64,000 bases of DNA, from NCBI RefSeq assembly GCF_000482385.1, contig NZ_AXVD01000003.1, forward strand, positions 186,001-250,000. The letters run 5' to 3'. The notes under the pieces are model-generated. The model ran no database searches. It was not told the DNA's origin and saw nothing but the letters and a program-made list of their open reading frames with translations. Of this stretch, positions 8,197-16,623 are shown one piece after another. Every line of letters starts with the position of its first letter. Within the stretch, counting starts at the first letter, position 1. This DNA comes from Nocardia sp. CNY236 (lineage in GTDB: Bacteria > Actinomycetota > Actinomycetes > Mycobacteriales > Mycobacteriaceae). Both the position numbers and the translations under genes were made by a program.

Positions 8197-9325
8197 TTTT
8201 CTCCCAATGGATTTCGAGGCGGAACTCCTCCGGAGACTCGACGGAATCGAGGGTCGCGCCGAGGGGCTCGAGCCGCTCGGCAAGACCGCGTAGCCCAGAT
8301 CGCTCGCCCGGTGGGCCGTTCGGGTGGTCATTGCGCAGCGACATTCCGGCATTCCCGAACGCGAGGATCGCCGATGTCGCCGTCGAGTGCTCGACTATAT
8401 TCGTCGTACCTTCGCGCACCACCCAAGCGGCGACCTCGTGCAACCGCGCCGGGACGGAGGCCGGATCGCCCTCGACCACGAGCCGGCAGCCGACCGCCGA
8501 CAGCAGCGAACGCGCGCCGGCCACCTCGCTGGTCAGATCGATACCGCGGTAGCCGCGGACCAGTTCGCGCATCTGTCCCATGGACTCGACAGCGAGAGCT
8601 TTGACCTCGCCCATCTCGGTCACGGCGCGTTCGGTGTCGCCCGACCGCGACAACAACACAGCGAGTTCGCTCTTCACCGCGATCGCGGAGAAGCTACGGC
8701 CGACGACATCATGGAGGTCCCGCGCAAAGCGCAGCCGCTCTTGGGCTACCTGCAGTTCGGCCTCGACCACTTTCGCGCGGTCCAGATCTTCGACTACCCG
8801 CAGTCCCCACATGGTCAGAAGCGTTGTGCCGACCACGACAGCACCGGTAAGGAAGGTCGCCGCCACGGTCTCGATTCCCTGCGCCAGCGACGAGCTATAG
8901 GCGAGTCCTGTGGCAAGGCTGAGGGCAAGGACCACCCACCACCTGTGCCGGATGAATGGCACGATGGAGAACATGGCTAGCACCGCGACACAAATGCCGG
9001 TGAAACGCACGTGTTCGAAGGTCGATTCGTTCGTTGTCGTTCTGGCGATGCCGCAATAGCTGAGCCACACCGCTGCCAGCGTCGTTACGGCGACAGCAAG
9101 TACTCGCCGCCGGGACAACGTATTGGGGGACAACGCGAATTCGGGTTGCCCATGCAGTAGGACGACGGCCGCGATTCCGGCGACCACGATTCCGGCGACG
9201 AATTGCCACGGACCCGCTCTGATCGCCATCGAGCCGACCACGAAGACGGCGCCCATCTGGAGTGAGAGTCGGCTGAAGAGCTGGAACTTGGCGGCCCCCG
9301 ACAGCTGGCGCCACCAGGAACCCAC
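8171..9325 (-). CDS. Sensor histidine kinase (HisKA_3/NarL partner)
   Basis: Membrane sensor kinase of about 384 residues. Hydrophobic segments at roughly 24-58, 76-92, 108-124, 130-146 and 155-175 form a membrane sensor with almost no outside domain, followed by a coiled linker and the dimerisation box ERLRFARDLHDVVGRSFSAIAVK with phospho-acceptor His205. The ATP-binding domain ends GERSGLRGLAERLEPLGATL (G box). The usual N box is loose (TTNIVEHSTATSAIL). The start is uncertain: the GTG at 9325 lies 5 bp after the permease stop, while an ATG at 9391 would overlap the permease. Partner of the overlapping response regulator. Confidence 0.88.
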   Translation of the reverse strand: MGSWWRQLSGAAKFQLFSRLSLQMGAVFVVGSMAIRAGPWQFVAGIVVAGIAAVVLLHGQPEFALSPNTLSRRRVLAVAVTTLAAVWLSYCGIARTTTNESTFEHVRFTGICVAVLAMFSIVPFIRHRWWVVLALSLATGLAYSSSLAQGIETVAATFLTGAVVVGTTLLTMWGLRVVEDLDRAKVVEAELQVAQERLRFARDLHDVVGRSFSAIAVKSELAVLLSRSGDTERAVTEMGEVKALAVESMGQMRELVRGYRGIDLTSEVAGARSLLSAVGCRLVVEGDPASVPARLHEVAAWVVREGTTNIVEHSTATSAILAFGNAGMSLRNDHPNGPPGERSGLRGLAERLEPLGATLDSVESPEEFRLEIHWEKSDYPISRR

Positions 9326-9330
9326 AGCGC

Positions 9331-10149
9331 TCAACCGCGGTCGTCCCAGCGGAAGCTCTGGTGGGTCAGAAAGAACGCCAGGACTACCCATGCCACCAGT
9401 GTGGCAAACGGGCGGCCGAGCTGGCCGAACGTGCCCGCGAAGTCGAGCGGTGCCATGTCGGGGGTGGCGCCGACTGCCGGTTTGCCGGACGCGCCAAGGT
9501 ACATCAAGTCGGAAATGGCCGCGAAAGGTGTCCGGCTGGCCAGTTCGGCAAACGAGTCCGGAAGGACATTCCGGATCGAACCGAGGCCGAGCATTGCGAC
9601 CGCATTCACTGGCAGAGAGGTGATCTGCGCAGCCTCCGCATTTTTCGTTACGGCGCTGGTGGCCAGCGCGAGCAATGCGAACAGGACTATTCCGCCAACG
9701 ACAGCCAGCGCAATCGCCACGAGGTTGACCGGGGCCGGTGTGCCTGTCCCATAGATCACTGCGGCGACCACCACGGTGGAGGCGAGGGTGATCAGTGCGC
9801 CGGGAACGGCAGGAGCCGTCTGGATCTGCCAATCGGCTGCCTCACCAGTGCGCAGCCGCCGCAACACGCCCTCGCCTCGTCGCGTTGTGACCATCGACAA
9901 CACGGAGTAGTACTGCACGAACAGCACAGTGACCAGGGCGATCACCTCGAGCGTCGTCGCCGCTGTGGCGGTCGTTGGCGCCTGGTCTCTGGTCGCGACG
10001 AAATATATCGTCAGGGAGATGCCGACCGGAAGAAAGATCCCCATCCCGACCAGCGTTTTGTTACGCCGAAACTGCAGATACTCGGCCTTCGCGAGCGCGG
10101 TGAGCGGGCGACGCCGAAACCCTTCGGCAGGTGTCGTCGTGGTCTTCAT
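9331..10149 (-). CDS. ABC-2 type transporter permease
   Basis: Membrane subunit of an ABC-2 exporter, 272 residues, with about six hydrophobic segments (around 35-53, 70-90, 120-142, 150-172, 178-200 and 240-262). The start ATG at 10149 overlaps the ATPase stop by 4 bases (ATGA), so translation is coupled. ABC-2 permeases of this size export lipids, polyketides or antibiotics; the substrate cannot be read from sequence. The pairing with a membrane-embedded kinase and a LuxR-type regulator resembles exporter systems that sense the membrane or an antibiotic, but that is inference. Confidence 0.88.
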   Translation of the reverse strand: MKTTTTPAEGFRRRPLTALAKAEYLQFRRNKTLVGMGIFLPVGISLTIYFVATRDQAPTTATAATTLEVIALVTVLFVQYYSVLSMVTTRRGEGVLRRLRTGEAADWQIQTAPAVPGALITLASTVVVAAVIYGTGTPAPVNLVAIALAVVGGIVLFALLALATSAVTKNAEAAQITSLPVNAVAMLGLGSIRNVLPDSFAELASRTPFAAISDLMYLGASGKPAVGATPDMAPLDFAGTFGQLGRPFATLVAWVVLAFFLTHQSFRWDDRG

Positions 10150-11177
10150 CGAGAGGCTCCGATCAATTCGGGCCTGGTCGGGTCGACCGGTTCCTTGGCG
10201 ATGTCCAAGAAGACCGCCTCCAGGGACGCTGCGCGCGCTTCGAGCCCACCCAGGTGCAGGTGGTGCTCGCGTGCCCAGCGGAGCAGTTCGAACAAGTGCC
10301 CTTGCAGGTCGAAGGTGCTGACCGTGACGCGCGCCTGCGGGTCGATCCGCGCCTCCCGCAGTGCCGGCAGCGGCAGCCCGGGATGGTCGAAGACGATCCG
10401 CGAGGGATGACCGTCGACGAGCTCTCGTAGTGTTCCTGTCCGCGCGATCTCCCCCTTGTGCATGATCGCGATTCGATCGGCCAGCGCTTCGGCCTCGTCG
10501 AGATAGTGCGTTGTGAGCACCATCGTCACACCAGAAGACTTGAGGTCGGCGAGCAGCTGCCATGCGCCGCGTCGACTCTCTGGGTCGAGTCCGGTGGTCG
10601 GTTCGTCGAGGAACAGCAAGCGGGGTTGCCCCAGCAGAGCACATGCCATGTCGAGGCGGCGCTGTTCACCGCCCGACAGAGAACCGATCCGTACATCGGC
10701 GCGGTGAGCAAGATCGACTTGCGCAAGAACGGTTTCGGTGGTCGTCGGGTTGCTACAGGTCCCGCGCCACATTTCGAGCGTTTCGCGCATGGTCAACTCC
10801 GCAGGCATCCCGCCGGACTGCAACATGATGCCCACCTGAGCGCGGATCTGATCGCGGTCGCGGTATGGGTCGAGACCGAAAACCTCGACCACACCTTCCG
10901 AAGGAGCCGCAAGCCCTTCCAATACGTCGAGCGTCGAGGTCTTGCCAGCGCCATTGGTGCCCAACAATGCGAAGACCTCCCCCTCATCGACTCGAAGATC
11001 TATCGATTTCACCGCGTCGAACACCTTCTTGCCGCGGCCATAGGTCCGGCTCAGTCCCCGCGCCGTGATGATGTCACGACTCGGCCGTTCGGCCGGCGCA
11101 CGATTCAGCGTGCGTGGCGGCGGTCTGCGAAAAGTCGTCGGTTTGCGATTTGCACTGCTCACGTCTTCAACGGTCAT
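10146..11177 (-). CDS. ABC-2 type transporter ATP-binding protein
   Basis: Energy subunit of the exporter, 343 residues. After a 35-residue extension rich in Arg and Pro it has Walker A GTNGAGKT (73-80), Q-loop near 120 (IMLQSGG), signature LSGGEQRR (167-174), Walker B LLFLDEP (187-193) and H-loop LTTHYLDEAEALADR. The tail (RIVFDHPG..., AREHHLHLGGLEARAASLEAVFLDI) is the domain typical of drug-export (DrrA-like) ATPases. The start at 11177 (MTVEDVSS) is chosen because an in-frame ATG 72 bases further upstream lacks similarity. First gene of the minus-strand operon; divergent from xerC. Confidence 0.92.
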   Translation of the reverse strand: MTVEDVSSANRKPTTFRRPPPRTLNRAPAERPSRDIITARGLSRTYGRGKKVFDAVKSIDLRVDEGEVFALLGTNGAGKTSTLDVLEGLAAPSEGVVEVFGLDPYRDRDQIRAQVGIMLQSGGMPAELTMRETLEMWRGTCSNPTTTETVLAQVDLAHRADVRIGSLSGGEQRRLDMACALLGQPRLLFLDEPTTGLDPESRRGAWQLLADLKSSGVTMVLTTHYLDEAEALADRIAIMHKGEIARTGTLRELVDGHPSRIVFDHPGLPLPALREARIDPQARVTVSTFDLQGHLFELLRWAREHHLHLGGLEARAASLEAVFLDIAKEPVDPTRPELIGASR

Positions 11178-11353
11178 GGATGTGACGTGATCTCGGTAGT
11201 AAGCGCAATCATCGAAGTCCGACGGTTCTGCATGAACCCACGATGACAAAAGTCATCACCGACTCCGACGATAGCCGCACTGTGCCGCCACGCGCCCTGG
11301 TGCTGTCGGTGTGGTGACTTGCCAACCAGGATCGGGGCCCGGACGGTGGGGGG

Positions 11354-12277
11354 ATGGACGAATTGCCCGAGGATCTCGAAGCCCTGCTCGTCGAATTCGG
11401 GCGGCATTTGCGGCTCGGGCGCGATCGCTCCGCACACACGGTGCGCGCCTATCTGGGGGATGCGCGATCACTGCTGCGGCATCTGTGTCAGCGCTCGGCG
11501 GATTCGGCGATCGGTGAGTTGGATCTACCGCTGCTGCGATCATGGCTGGCGCAACAGGTCGCGGCGGGTGCAGCGCGTTCGACCACCGCCCGGCGGGCTG
11601 CCTCGGCACGAACCTTCACCGCCTGGCTGACGCGGACCGGACGACTGTCCATCGATCCGGGGGTGCGGTTGCGCTCGCCCAAAGCCCATCGCGTGTTGCC
11701 GGCGGTGCTCGCGCGAGCACAGGCAAGTGACATCATGGCGGCGGCGGAATCCGGTGCTGCGCAACGTGATCCGATGGCACTGCGCGACCGGGTGATCGTG
11801 GAGCTGCTCTACGCCACCGGCATCCGGGTCAGCGAACTGTGTGGGCTGGATATCGACGACGTCGACCGTGAGCGGCGGGTGGTCCGCGTACTCGGCAAGG
11901 GCAACAAGGAACGGTCGGCGCCTTTCGGCCCGCCGGCCGACGCCGCAATCGGGCACTGGTTGTCCTACGGGCGCCCCGCTTTCGTGACCGCTCGGTCCGG
12001 CAGGGCGCTGCTGCTGGGTCGTCGCGGTGGGCGGCTCGATCAGCGACAGGCCAGAACCGTGGTGCACGATGTGGTCGCGGCTGTTCCGGGCACACCCGAC
12101 ATGGGTCCGCACGGCTTGCGTCACACCGCCGCGACCCATCTCGTGGAGGGGGGCGCCGACCTGCGGGTGGTCCAAGAACTCCTCGGCCACGCCAGCATGG
12201 CGACCACCCAGCTCTACACACATGTCTCGGTCGACCGGCTCAAGAACGTGCACGATCGGACTCACCCTCGGGCATGA
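11354..12277 (+). CDS. xerC: Tyrosine recombinase XerC
   Basis: Site-specific recombinase that, with XerD, resolves chromosome dimers at dif. The 307-residue protein has the N-terminal SAM-like DNA-binding domain ([17 protein letters not shown]) and the catalytic domain with Arg in [12 protein letters not shown] (about 158), Lys in [16 protein letters not shown] (about 252-256), [14 protein letters not shown] with the nucleophile Tyr around 287. Length and position (in the dprA-xerC neighbourhood) match XerC rather than a phage integrase. No Shine-Dalgarno is obvious before the ATG. Divergent from the ABC operon. Confidence 0.93.
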   Translation: MDELPEDLEALLVEFGRHLRLGRDRSAHTVRAYLGDARSLLRHLCQRSADSAIGELDLPLLRSWLAQQVAAGAARSTTARRAASARTFTAWLTRTGRLSIDPGVRLRSPKAHRVLPAVLARAQASDIMAAAESGAAQRDPMALRDRVIVELLYATGIRVSELCGLDIDDVDRERRVVRVLGKGNKERSAPFGPPADAAIGHWLSYGRPAFVTARSGRALLLGRRGGRLDQRQARTVVHDVVAAVPGTPDMGPHGLRHTAATHLVEGGADLRVVQELLGHASMATTQLYTHVSVDRLKNVHDRTHPRA

Positions 12278-12523
12278 TCCATCGCTGAGGGCGCCCGTGC
12301 CCCTCGACACCGATCGGTGCATAACCACCCAGTCACGAGTGCCTCGAGAGCATGGACCGCCCCTTCGGCGGCGGCTACGCTGACCGAGCGCACAGTTTGC
12401 CCACGCTACGAGCGATGGAGTGGTGCCCGTGATTGTCCTCGACCAGCGCGGTGCGAACGAACGGTGCTGTGCATCGATCCGGTCGGATGGCACGGCGCGG
12501 ACGATGCCTCCAGGTGCAGCGGC

Positions 12524-12889
12524 GTGACCCTGCCGAACCCGGATGCCGAATCCGAGGAGGGCGAAGAGGAGCTCGACTACCGTTTCACCCTCGCGAACGA
12601 GCGCACCTTTCTGGCATGGATGCGGACCTCACTGGGTCTGCTCGCCGGTGGGGTAGCGGTGCATACGTTGGTCGACCCCTCCAGGATCGCGGGATTTCGG
12701 CGGGCGATCGCCCTGAGCTGTCTGGTGTTGGCGGCGATGGTGGCACTCGGAGCGTACGTCCACTGGCGGCGGGTCGGGCTGGCCATGCGCCGTGGCGGCC
12801 CGTTGCCGGACACCATACTGGTCCCGATTCTGACGGTCGGAATCGCAACGGTAACGGTGTTGGCGGGCGTGGCGGTGCTGCTGCGATGA
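12524..12889 (+). CDS. YidH-type DUF202 membrane protein
   Basis: Small membrane protein of 121 residues. The acidic N-terminus (NPDAESEEGEEELDYRF) is followed by the DUF202 signature FTLANERTFLAWMRTSLGLLAGGVAV and three hydrophobic segments (about 34-52, 63-82 and 96-118). The function of the family is not established. The GTG at 12524 was chosen because it begins just before the family's conserved part; the frame stays open about 200 bp upstream without similarity. Its stop overlaps the start of a second DUF202 gene (ATGA), so the two are a coupled pair and may form one complex. Confidence 0.85.
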   Translation: MTLPNPDAESEEGEEELDYRFTLANERTFLAWMRTSLGLLAGGVAVHTLVDPSRIAGFRRAIALSCLVLAAMVALGAYVHWRRVGLAMRRGGPLPDTILVPILTVGIATVTVLAGVAVLLR

Positions 12890-13218
12890 CCCCGCCACAG
12901 GTGACCGCCCCGCACCTGGCTGCCGAACGCACTGCCCTGGCGTGGCGGCGCACCGCCATCGCCGCCATGGTCGTCGCAGTGGCGTTCGTGCAGGCAGGCG
13001 CCGGCAGCGACCGGTATTCGGTCGCAGTCGGGCTGATCGGCGCCGCGACGACCATGGCAGTGCTGGCCGGAGCCTGTTACCTGCGCAATCGCGATTTGCG
13101 TCGAGGTCGTTTCACGCACGGCGGACGCGCCGTCGCACTGACAGCGGTCGTGGTCGGCGTCGTCGCGCTTGCAGCTTGCACGACCTTCGCGGCCGATCTG
13201 CTCGAGCTGCCGCCCTGA
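12886..13218 (+). CDS. Second DUF202 membrane protein
   Basis: 110 residues, starting with the short-type DUF202 motif HLAAERTALAWRRTAIAAMVVAVAF, with three hydrophobic segments (about 25-40, 47-64 and 84-102) and an Arg-rich loop between the second and third. It begins with an ATG that overlaps the stop of the preceding DUF202 gene by 4 bases. Such tandem long and short DUF202 genes are common in actinobacteria. Function unknown. The next gene, an alkyl sulfatase, follows after 81 bp with its own repeated ribosome-binding sites. Confidence 0.83.
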   Translation: MTPPQVTAPHLAAERTALAWRRTAIAAMVVAVAFVQAGAGSDRYSVAVGLIGAATTMAVLAGACYLRNRDLRRGRFTHGGRAVALTAVVVGVVALAACTTFAADLLELPP

Positions 13219-13252
13219 TGCGGGCGGTCGCCACGAAGGCGTCGGCACCACT

Positions 13253-13302
13253 GGAGGACGACGAACCGCAGGAGGACGACAAACCACAGGAGGACGACAA
13301 TG
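13253..13302 (+). repeat. 18-bp direct repeats carrying three Shine-Dalgarno cores
   Basis: Two full 18-bp units (13253-13270 and 13271-13288) and a third that runs into the start codon (13289-13302). Each begins GGAGGACGAC. The unit thus repeats a strong ribosome binding core three times at 18-bp spacing; only the last lies at working distance from the ATG at 13300. Confidence 0.8.
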
Positions 13303-15201
13303 AGCACTGCGAGCGAGCCGAGCCGCCTCATCGTCGCGGCGCTACAGCGCGCTGCCGAGACGATGCCGTTCACCGACACCACGGATCGGGCCGACGCCGA
13401 GCGCGGGTTCATCGCCGCCCTGGAGCCCGGTGTGGTTACCTCCGACGACGGGACTGTCGTCTGGGACAGCGACGCCTATGCCTTTCTGCAAGGCCACTGC
13501 CCCGAATCGGTACACCCCAGCCTGTGGCGACAGTCGGAGTTGACCGCTCGGCAGGGCTTGTTCGAGGTGACCGAAGGTATCTATCAGGTCCGCGGCCTGG
13601 ATCTGTCCACTATGACGCTGGTCGAAGGAACCACGGGTGTTCTCGTGATCGATCCACTGATCTCCACCGAGACCGCGGCGGCAGCGCTTGCGTTGTACCG
13701 CGCGCACCGCGGCGATCGCCCGGTGACCGGACTGATCTACACCCATTCGCACGTCGACCACTTCGGCGGTGCGCTGGGAGTCACCACCACCGAGGATGTC
13801 GAGGCGGGCACCTGCCCGGTGCTGGCGCCGGCAGGTTTCATCGAACACGCAGTTGCGGAGAACATCTACGCAGGTCCGGCGATGGCGCGGCGCGCGGGAT
13901 ACATGTACGGCGCGATACTTCCGCGCGGTCCGCTCGGCGCCGTAGGCGCGGGCCTGGGACAGACCACCTCGATCGGCACCGTCTCGTTGATCGCGCCCAC
14001 TGTCGACATCACGACCACCGGCCAGCAGGAGACGGTCGACGGGATCCGGATGATCTTTCAGCTCACCCCTGGAACCGAAGCTCCGGCGGAGATGAACTTC
14101 TATTTTCCCGACCACCGTGCGCTGTGCATGGCCGAGAACGCGACCCATACCTTGCACAATCTGCTCACCCTGCGTGGCGCGTTGGTGCGCGACGCACGCG
14201 TCTGGGCGAAGTACCTGACCGAGGCGATCAATCTGTTCGCGCGCCGCTCCGACGTGGTCTTCGCCTCGCACCACTGGCCCACGTGGGGTACCGAACGTCT
14301 GGTGGAGTTCCTGGCGCTGCAACGTGATCTGTACGGGTACCTGCACGATCAGACCGTACGGCTGCTGAACCAAGGCTTCGTCGGTGCGGAGATCGCCGAG
14401 ATGCTCACGCTTCCACCGGCGATTGCGGATGCCTGGCATACGCGCGGCTACTACGGTTCGGTCAGCCACAACGTGAAGGCCGTCTACCAGCGGTACATGG
14501 GGTGGTTCGACGGAAATCCGGCGCATCTGTGGCAGCACCCGCCGATCGATTCCGCGCGCCGCCATGTGGAATATATGGGCGGCGCGGACGAGGTGCTGCG
14601 CCGGGCCGCAGTCTCCTTCGCCGCGGGTGACTACCGCTGGGTGGCGCAGGTACTCGACTATGTGATCTTCGCCGACCCTGACAACGCGGCTGCCAAGGCG
14701 TTGCAGGCGAGCGCATTCGAACAACTCGGCTACGGTGCGGAGAACGCGACGTGGCGCAACCTGTACCTCAGCGGAGCATACGAATTGCGCTACGGCGTGT
14801 TCGGTACGCCGATCAAGGGCAGCGCGCCCCCGATGCTCGCTGCGCTGACCGTCGATCAGATCTTCGAAGCCATGGCGTTGCGTGTCGACGGTCCCATGGC
14901 GTGGGACCGGCGACTGGTGGCCGACTGGGTTTTCACCGACAGCGACTGCACCCACCGTCTCGAACTACGCAATGGCCGGCTGACGCATTTCGACGTCGAC
15001 TCCGCGATGACCCTTCCCGGCGCCGATGCAACGTTCACGCTGTCCAAGTCCACACTGGTCCGGGTGCTGCTGGAGGGAGAGGACTTCGGCGTTGCCGTCG
15101 CCGCCGGCGAAATCGTCGTCCAGGGTGATGTTGCCAAGCTCGTCGAACTGGCCAGCATCTTCGACAGCCCGGACCCGGATTTCGCGATCGTCACCCCGTG
15201 A
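13300..15201 (+). CDS. Linear alkyl sulfatase (SdsA/BDS1 type)
   Basis: Metallo-beta-lactamase-fold sulfatase that would split alkyl sulfates such as SDS into alcohol and sulfate. The 633-residue protein has a lead domain, the zinc-binding motif THSHVDHFGG (about 148-157), a second metal segment EMNFYFPDHRALCMAEN, the dimerisation domain (MGWFDGNPAHLWQHPP...VLRRAAVSFAAGDYRWVAQVLDYV...) and a C-terminal SCP2-like lipid-binding domain. No signal peptide is seen at the N-terminus, unlike the secreted Pseudomonas SdsA1, so it is probably cytoplasmic like YjcS-type forms. The ATG at 13300 sits at the end of three repeated AGGAGG-type sites. Confidence 0.92.
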   Translation: MSTASEPSRLIVAALQRAAETMPFTDTTDRADAERGFIAALEPGVVTSDDGTVVWDSDAYAFLQGHCPESVHPSLWRQSELTARQGLFEVTEGIYQVRGLDLSTMTLVEGTTGVLVIDPLISTETAAAALALYRAHRGDRPVTGLIYTHSHVDHFGGALGVTTTEDVEAGTCPVLAPAGFIEHAVAENIYAGPAMARRAGYMYGAILPRGPLGAVGAGLGQTTSIGTVSLIAPTVDITTTGQQETVDGIRMIFQLTPGTEAPAEMNFYFPDHRALCMAENATHTLHNLLTLRGALVRDARVWAKYLTEAINLFARRSDVVFASHHWPTWGTERLVEFLALQRDLYGYLHDQTVRLLNQGFVGAEIAEMLTLPPAIADAWHTRGYYGSVSHNVKAVYQRYMGWFDGNPAHLWQHPPIDSARRHVEYMGGADEVLRRAAVSFAAGDYRWVAQVLDYVIFADPDNAAAKALQASAFEQLGYGAENATWRNLYLSGAYELRYGVFGTPIKGSAPPMLAALTVDQIFEAMALRVDGPMAWDRRLVADWVFTDSDCTHRLELRNGRLTHFDVDSAMTLPGADATFTLSKSTLVRVLLEGEDFGVAVAAGEIVVQGDVAKLVELASIFDSPDPDFAIVTP

Positions 15202-15248
15202 GCTGCCGTCGGCCTGGAAAAACAGTCGCGTGGTCGCGAGCGGTGTGC

Positions 15249-16226
15249 TTACGTGGTTTGCATGTCACTCGAGTCGTCCTCGGACCGTCCCGCCCTGCGT
15301 GAGCGGATGCGTTCCGAGTTGTTCGCAGCCATGAAATCCCGTGATCGCACAGTATCCTCGGCACTGCGTTCGGCGTTGGGCGCCGTCGACGACGCCGAGG
15401 CGGTCGAGGTTGCTGGGCCCCCGGCAGGCGCGCTGGAGAACAGCCCAACCGGGCTGGGCGTCGCCGAGGCTGCGCCCCGCGAGTTGACCGAAGACGATGT
15501 CGAGCGAATCGTGCGGGCCGAGATCGATGAACGGCTCTCAGCGGCTCGACAATTCGAAGCCCATGGTCGGACCGACCGTGCCGCGGTCCTACACGCCGAG
15601 GCGAAAGCGTTGACCGACATGTTGTGAATTCGCCCCGAGCGCGCAGAACGGTCGGCGCGGGACGCCGCCCGTCGGCCGCGTCCGCGGTGGTGCGGCCGGC
15701 CCTCGATGTGGACCGGTTTGAGCCGTAGCGGAGTGAGCCGAAGAAGTCCCAGTGGGTCCAGATATCCCGGGTCGCGGCGGCTACCGCCGCGAGCGCGCAC
15801 CCCCCAGTGCAGACACGGCGTCGAGCATCCGGGGTGACCGGACTCCAGCACGCCGATCCGGGTCCCTTGTTCCACCCGCCGACCCACGGGCACGTCGGCG
15901 CGTACCGGCTCGTAGGTCGTGCGCAGGCCGCCACGATGCTCGATGGACACCACAGGCTTGTCGGCCACCATGCCGGCGAAAGCGACTCTTCCTGCTCCTG
16001 CGGCGCGGACGGCCTGCCCCTCGGCGCCTGCCAGATCGACTCCACGGTGCCCGGGCAGCCAGTTGTCCAGAGGCTTGTCGAACTGCCGTTGCACGGTCGG
16101 ACGGGGGTGAAGTGGCCAATCGAATCGTCCCTCCGGGGCCGCCATCGCACTCGGCTCGTGTCCGGCGCCGGTGATGATGCCGAGTCCGAGGAGCACGGCA
16201 AGACCTCGTTCCGCGGTGGAGTTCAT
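15249..16226 (-). CDS. Secreted M23-family peptidase-like protein, anomalous 3' extension
   Basis: Lysostaphin-type (LytM) fold protein of the kind found beside rpsB in mycobacteria. From the ATG at 16226: a signal peptide (about 1-29, cut near AMA-APEG), then FDWPL...VQRQFDKP, metal motif GHRGVDLA (His60, Asp64), GxVxFAGMVADK, and the closing STPCLHWGVR motif (Cys138, His140). The first His of the usual HxH is Cys here, so catalysis is doubtful; I recall close relatives sharing this CLHWG form. The recognisable domain ends near residue 180 (about 15690), yet no stop occurs until 15249, antisense through the whole YqeY-like gene. A frameshift or sequencing error near the domain end would explain this. 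Divergent from rpsB. Confidence 0.65.
   Translation of the reverse strand: MNSTAERGLAVLLGLGIITGAGHEPSAMAAPEGRFDWPLHPRPTVQRQFDKPLDNWLPGHRGVDLAGAEGQAVRAAGAGRVAFAGMVADKPVVSIEHRGGLRTTYEPVRADVPVGRRVEQGTRIGVLESGHPGCSTPCLHWGVRARGGSRRDPGYLDPLGLLRLTPLRLKPVHIEGRPHHRGRGRRAASRADRSARSGRIHNMSVNAFASACRTAARSVRPWASNCRAAESRSSISARTIRSTSSSVNSRGAASATPSPVGLFSSAPAGGPATSTASASSTAPNAERSAEDTVRSRDFMAANNSERIRSRRAGRSEDDSSDMQTT
15262..15627 (+). CDS. GatB/YqeY domain protein
   Basis: About 121 residues matching the YqeY family, which resembles the tRNA-binding tail of GatB: ALRERMRSELFAAMKSRDRTVSSALRSALGAVDDAEAVEV, then ELTEDDVERIVRAEIDERLSAARQFEAHGRTDRAAVLHAEAKALTDML. It appears shorter than typical YqeY proteins (about 150), ending soon after the second helical hairpin. 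Its molecular role is not settled. The ATG at 15262 is preferred to a GTG at 15253. The whole gene is overlapped on the other strand by the extended reading frame of the M23-like gene. Confidence 0.78.
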   Translation: MSLESSSDRPALRERMRSELFAAMKSRDRTVSSALRSALGAVDDAEAVEVAGPPAGALENSPTGLGVAEAAPRELTEDDVERIVRAEIDERLSAARQFEAHGRTDRAAVLHAEAKALTDML

Positions 16227-16623
16227 GCGTGAAGTGGGGTTCGGCGCCACTTCTCCACTGTCCGATCACGAATAGGTGACCGACAGGTGTGCGTGGGAAA
16301 TGTGGACAACTGTCGACCTGTGGAATCCGCGGTCGGTCCGCTCGACCGCGCCGAATCGGACCGGGTTGGGTCGATGTGAGCTCACGTCCTAGACTGGGCG
16401 AGCGGTCTGTGCTTGCATCGACCGACTTCGCGCGCCGTCCGTGCTCGTTCGCATCGGCGTTGCTCGAATCGAATCAATGGTCTCGGTTCGTGGCAGCGTG
16501 CTCGGAACAGCGGATCGTCGGCTGGTCCCACCATGACGGTCGGGTCCGATGATTCGACGGCGCCAGGGCAGTGGATCGCCGATTCGCTGCATCAACCGGC
16601 AAACGAAAGAGAGTACGAGAGCC
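16227..16623 (+). promoter_or_regulatory. rpsB upstream region with candidate promoter and long leader
   Basis: 397 bp between the divergent M23-like gene and rpsB. TTGGGT (16366-16371), an 18-bp spacer and TAGACT (16390-16395) form a plausible sigma-A promoter, giving a leader of about 220 nt. An 8-bp inverted repeat, CGCGGTCG (16328-16335) and CGACCGCG (16343-16350), lies just upstream of the promoter. No coding frame is convincing here. Confidence 0.4.

Noticed and set aside
11354-12277. Phage or island integrase
   Set aside because: The tyrosine recombinase has XerC length, motifs and the expected core-genome position, with no phage genes or attachment repeats around it.
13342-14955. A 537-residue minus-strand frame opposite the alkyl sulfatase
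   Set aside because: Mirror of the sulfatase codons; no protein features.
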